This document shows, piece after piece, positions 62,796-64,000 of a stretch of 64,000 nucleotides of DNA. The notes under the pieces were generated by a model that was not told where the DNA came from, ran no database searches, and saw nothing but the letters and a program-made list of their open reading frames with translations. Every line of letters begins with the position of its first letter. The first letter of the stretch is position 1. The stretch lies in the NCBI GenBank assembly GCA_949316235.1, contig OX438749.1, forward strand, positions 15,764,414 through 15,828,413. The letters are read 5' to 3'. A program made the translations under genes and the position numbers. This DNA is from Oegoconia quadripuncta. Taxonomy: Eukaryota > Arthropoda > Insecta > Lepidoptera > Autostichidae.

Positions 62796-62899
62796 CTTAC
62801 ATAAAATATCTAAATGTGTAAGTGGTGTAGTCATCAGGGCATCTTGAGAAAGCGCCACAATTTAATTTTATGTTCTGAGACCTCAACCTTTGCTGCAAC

Positions 62900-63046
62900 A
62901 CTGGTGTCGATTCGGTTGTACGCAAACTAAACTAAAACCAATTTTAAAGTAGGCCTGTCTTTTTCTATCTGGAACAATATAACGTGACAGCACCAGTCTA
63001 AATCTGGTTTTAGTTTAGTTCGCGTACAACCGAATCGACACCATTG
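62900..63046. mobile_element. MITE, family M copy 2
   Basis: 147 bp; ends GGTGTCGATTCGGTTGTACG at the left and the same string read inward from the right (63046), arms about 40 bp continuing AACTAAACTAAAACCA. Better preserved than copy 1. Confidence 0.88.
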
Positions 63047-63067
63047 TCTGTACCTACAAATTTTCTT

Positions 63068-63240
63068 TAATAAGAATAAGAATAAGAATAAGAATAAGAA
63101 TCGTTTATTTGACCCATTTAGCGACACACATATTATTTTTACATAAAGTGTGAAAATATATACAGTGAGTTTGGGACCGAGTGAGAATGTCTTCCTTATC
63201 GCTCCATCCGGCATAAATCACGTGTTCTATGAATGAAACC
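63068..63240 (-). mobile_element. LINE-like 3' end with (AAGAAT) tail
   Basis: Five to six AAGAAT units (63068-63102) followed by CGTTTATTTGACCCATTTAG; on the minus strand this is a 3' UTR ending in a hexamer microsatellite. Confidence 0.5.
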
Positions 63241-63499
63241 GTTACAAGAGAAAGAAAATGAATAAATTATAATGATGATTCAATACCTACTTACGTTTAT
63301 ACCTACCTACCTTTAGTTACTTGCAATAAATGGATGGTAGATAGGTAATTTTACGTATATATAAATTTAAAGATCATGTCAAAATAGCATTAGCAAAAAA
63401 AGGTTATTATAAAATTAGTGACTACCTGCATGACAAACACGCTTGGTATACTTCGACCAGTTCACCAAAATTATATTACTTATATACTTTATTTAAAAA

Positions 63500-63660
63500 A
63501 AAGGAAGGAAAGATTTCTTGCGCCGCTTCTTTTCCCACAGATGATTTCCCCTTCTTTTGGACATACCGACTGACAGATAAAGGCAATAAACCTTTTATAA
63601 TATCTGTATATAAAAAATATATTATATGTATCTTACGTTGAAATAAATGCTTGAAGTACG
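63500..63660 (+). mobile_element. LINE-like 3' end (TCTTACGTTGAAATAAA family)
   Basis: CTTGCGCCGCTTCTTTTCCC, GACAGATAAAGGCAATAAAC and TATCTTACGTTGAAATAAAT. Same family as 45330-45535. Confidence 0.6.
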
Positions 63661-63702
63661 TTTCCTGAAAAATACTGGTATAGGCACTATAAAATGTACA
63701 TA

Positions 63703-63935
63703 AATGGATATTGTTTGGTGTAGTGATTAGAAATCCTGACCGCTATACCAGAATGTCGCGGATTCGAATCGAAGTACCCGAGAGTTATGATTGTTTACAT
63801 TTTATATATTTACAAAAAAAATGTATTTGTGTAGTATATCAACCATCTGGTATCCATAATACAAACCTAGTTGCTTAGTGTGGAATTAGATGACGCTGTG
63901 TGTATGTCCAAGGATATTTATTTATTTATATAAGC
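63703..63935 (+). mobile_element. SINE-like repeat S1
   Basis: GGATATTGTTTGGTGTAGTG (A box end), GTCGCGGATTCGAATCGAAG (B box), TGGTATCCATAATACAAACC, and the tail GACGCTGTGTGTATGTCCAA followed by ATATTTATTTATTTATATA. Confidence 0.8.
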
Positions 63936-64000
63936 TGTGTGGAAGGTAATATAAGACCTTATTGTTGTGTAGTATATGTTTAGAAATAAGGTATATGAAG

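Larger units (their letters stand above)
59013..64000. other. Upstream of the SLC17 gene: repeats and unassigned DNA
   Basis: No host exon could be recognised on either strand. Named repeats are listed separately. The stretch 61600-61905 is less AT-rich and open on both strands but resembles nothing I know. The ORF at 59483-59752 likewise has no recognisable domain. Confidence 0.5.

Overview
The window looks like lepidopteran (moth or butterfly) nuclear DNA: AT-rich, intron-dense, and full of dispersed repeats that read like familiar lepidopteran families (short elements with tRNA-like promoter boxes, elements opening CTAGCTTTCCGCCCGCGG, LINE 3' ends with TTGTA tails, mariner). The species cannot be named from the sequence.

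Three host genes can be reconstructed exon by exon with GT-AG borders and consistent phases. (1) PARP1, minus strand, 29202 down to 11502: 13 exons, 675 codons, covering three zinc fingers, BRCT, WGR and the start of the helical regulatory domain. The catalytic domain must lie left of base 1 if the gene is intact. (2) Rint1, plus strand, 31132-46008: 14 exons, 829 residues, apparently complete, head to head with PARP1. (3) An SLC17-type major facilitator transporter, minus strand, 59012 down to 50033: seven exons, about 483 residues, with its true first exon uncertain.

The left 11.5 kb is PARP1 intron 13 and holds the most striking structure. What looks like an 8-kb inverted repeat is best read as two nearly identical copies of one TTAA-target DNA transposon, inserted in opposite orientation 591 bp apart into a single BEL/Pao retrotransposon. 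The right copy is complete (4551-9428) and bounded by TTAA on both sides; removing it with one TTAA restores the BEL/Pao reading frame. The left copy (up to 3951) runs off the window. Each copy carries a Mutator/Kolobok-like transposase piece, a mariner helix-turn-helix piece, a Helitron-like ETPEQ-repeat ORF and a 241/242-bp tandem array (7 units against 5).

The introns and intergenic spaces hold a 1.29-kb mariner with one frameshift (36337-37630), LINE remnants (14.6-15.6, 29.7-30.8, 35.4-35.7, 58.5-58.8 kb), a 1.03-kb hAT-like element with a near-perfect 8-bp duplication (46826-47854), several foldback/MITE elements including two copies of one family, a 23-bp minisatellite (24708-25083) and at least three SINE-like families. 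Several exons of Rint1 and PARP1 have a repeat tail within about 50 bases upstream of the splice acceptor; at Rint1 exon 13 the SINE end appears to supply the acceptor itself. From 59.0 to 64.0 kb only repeats and unassigned sequence were found.
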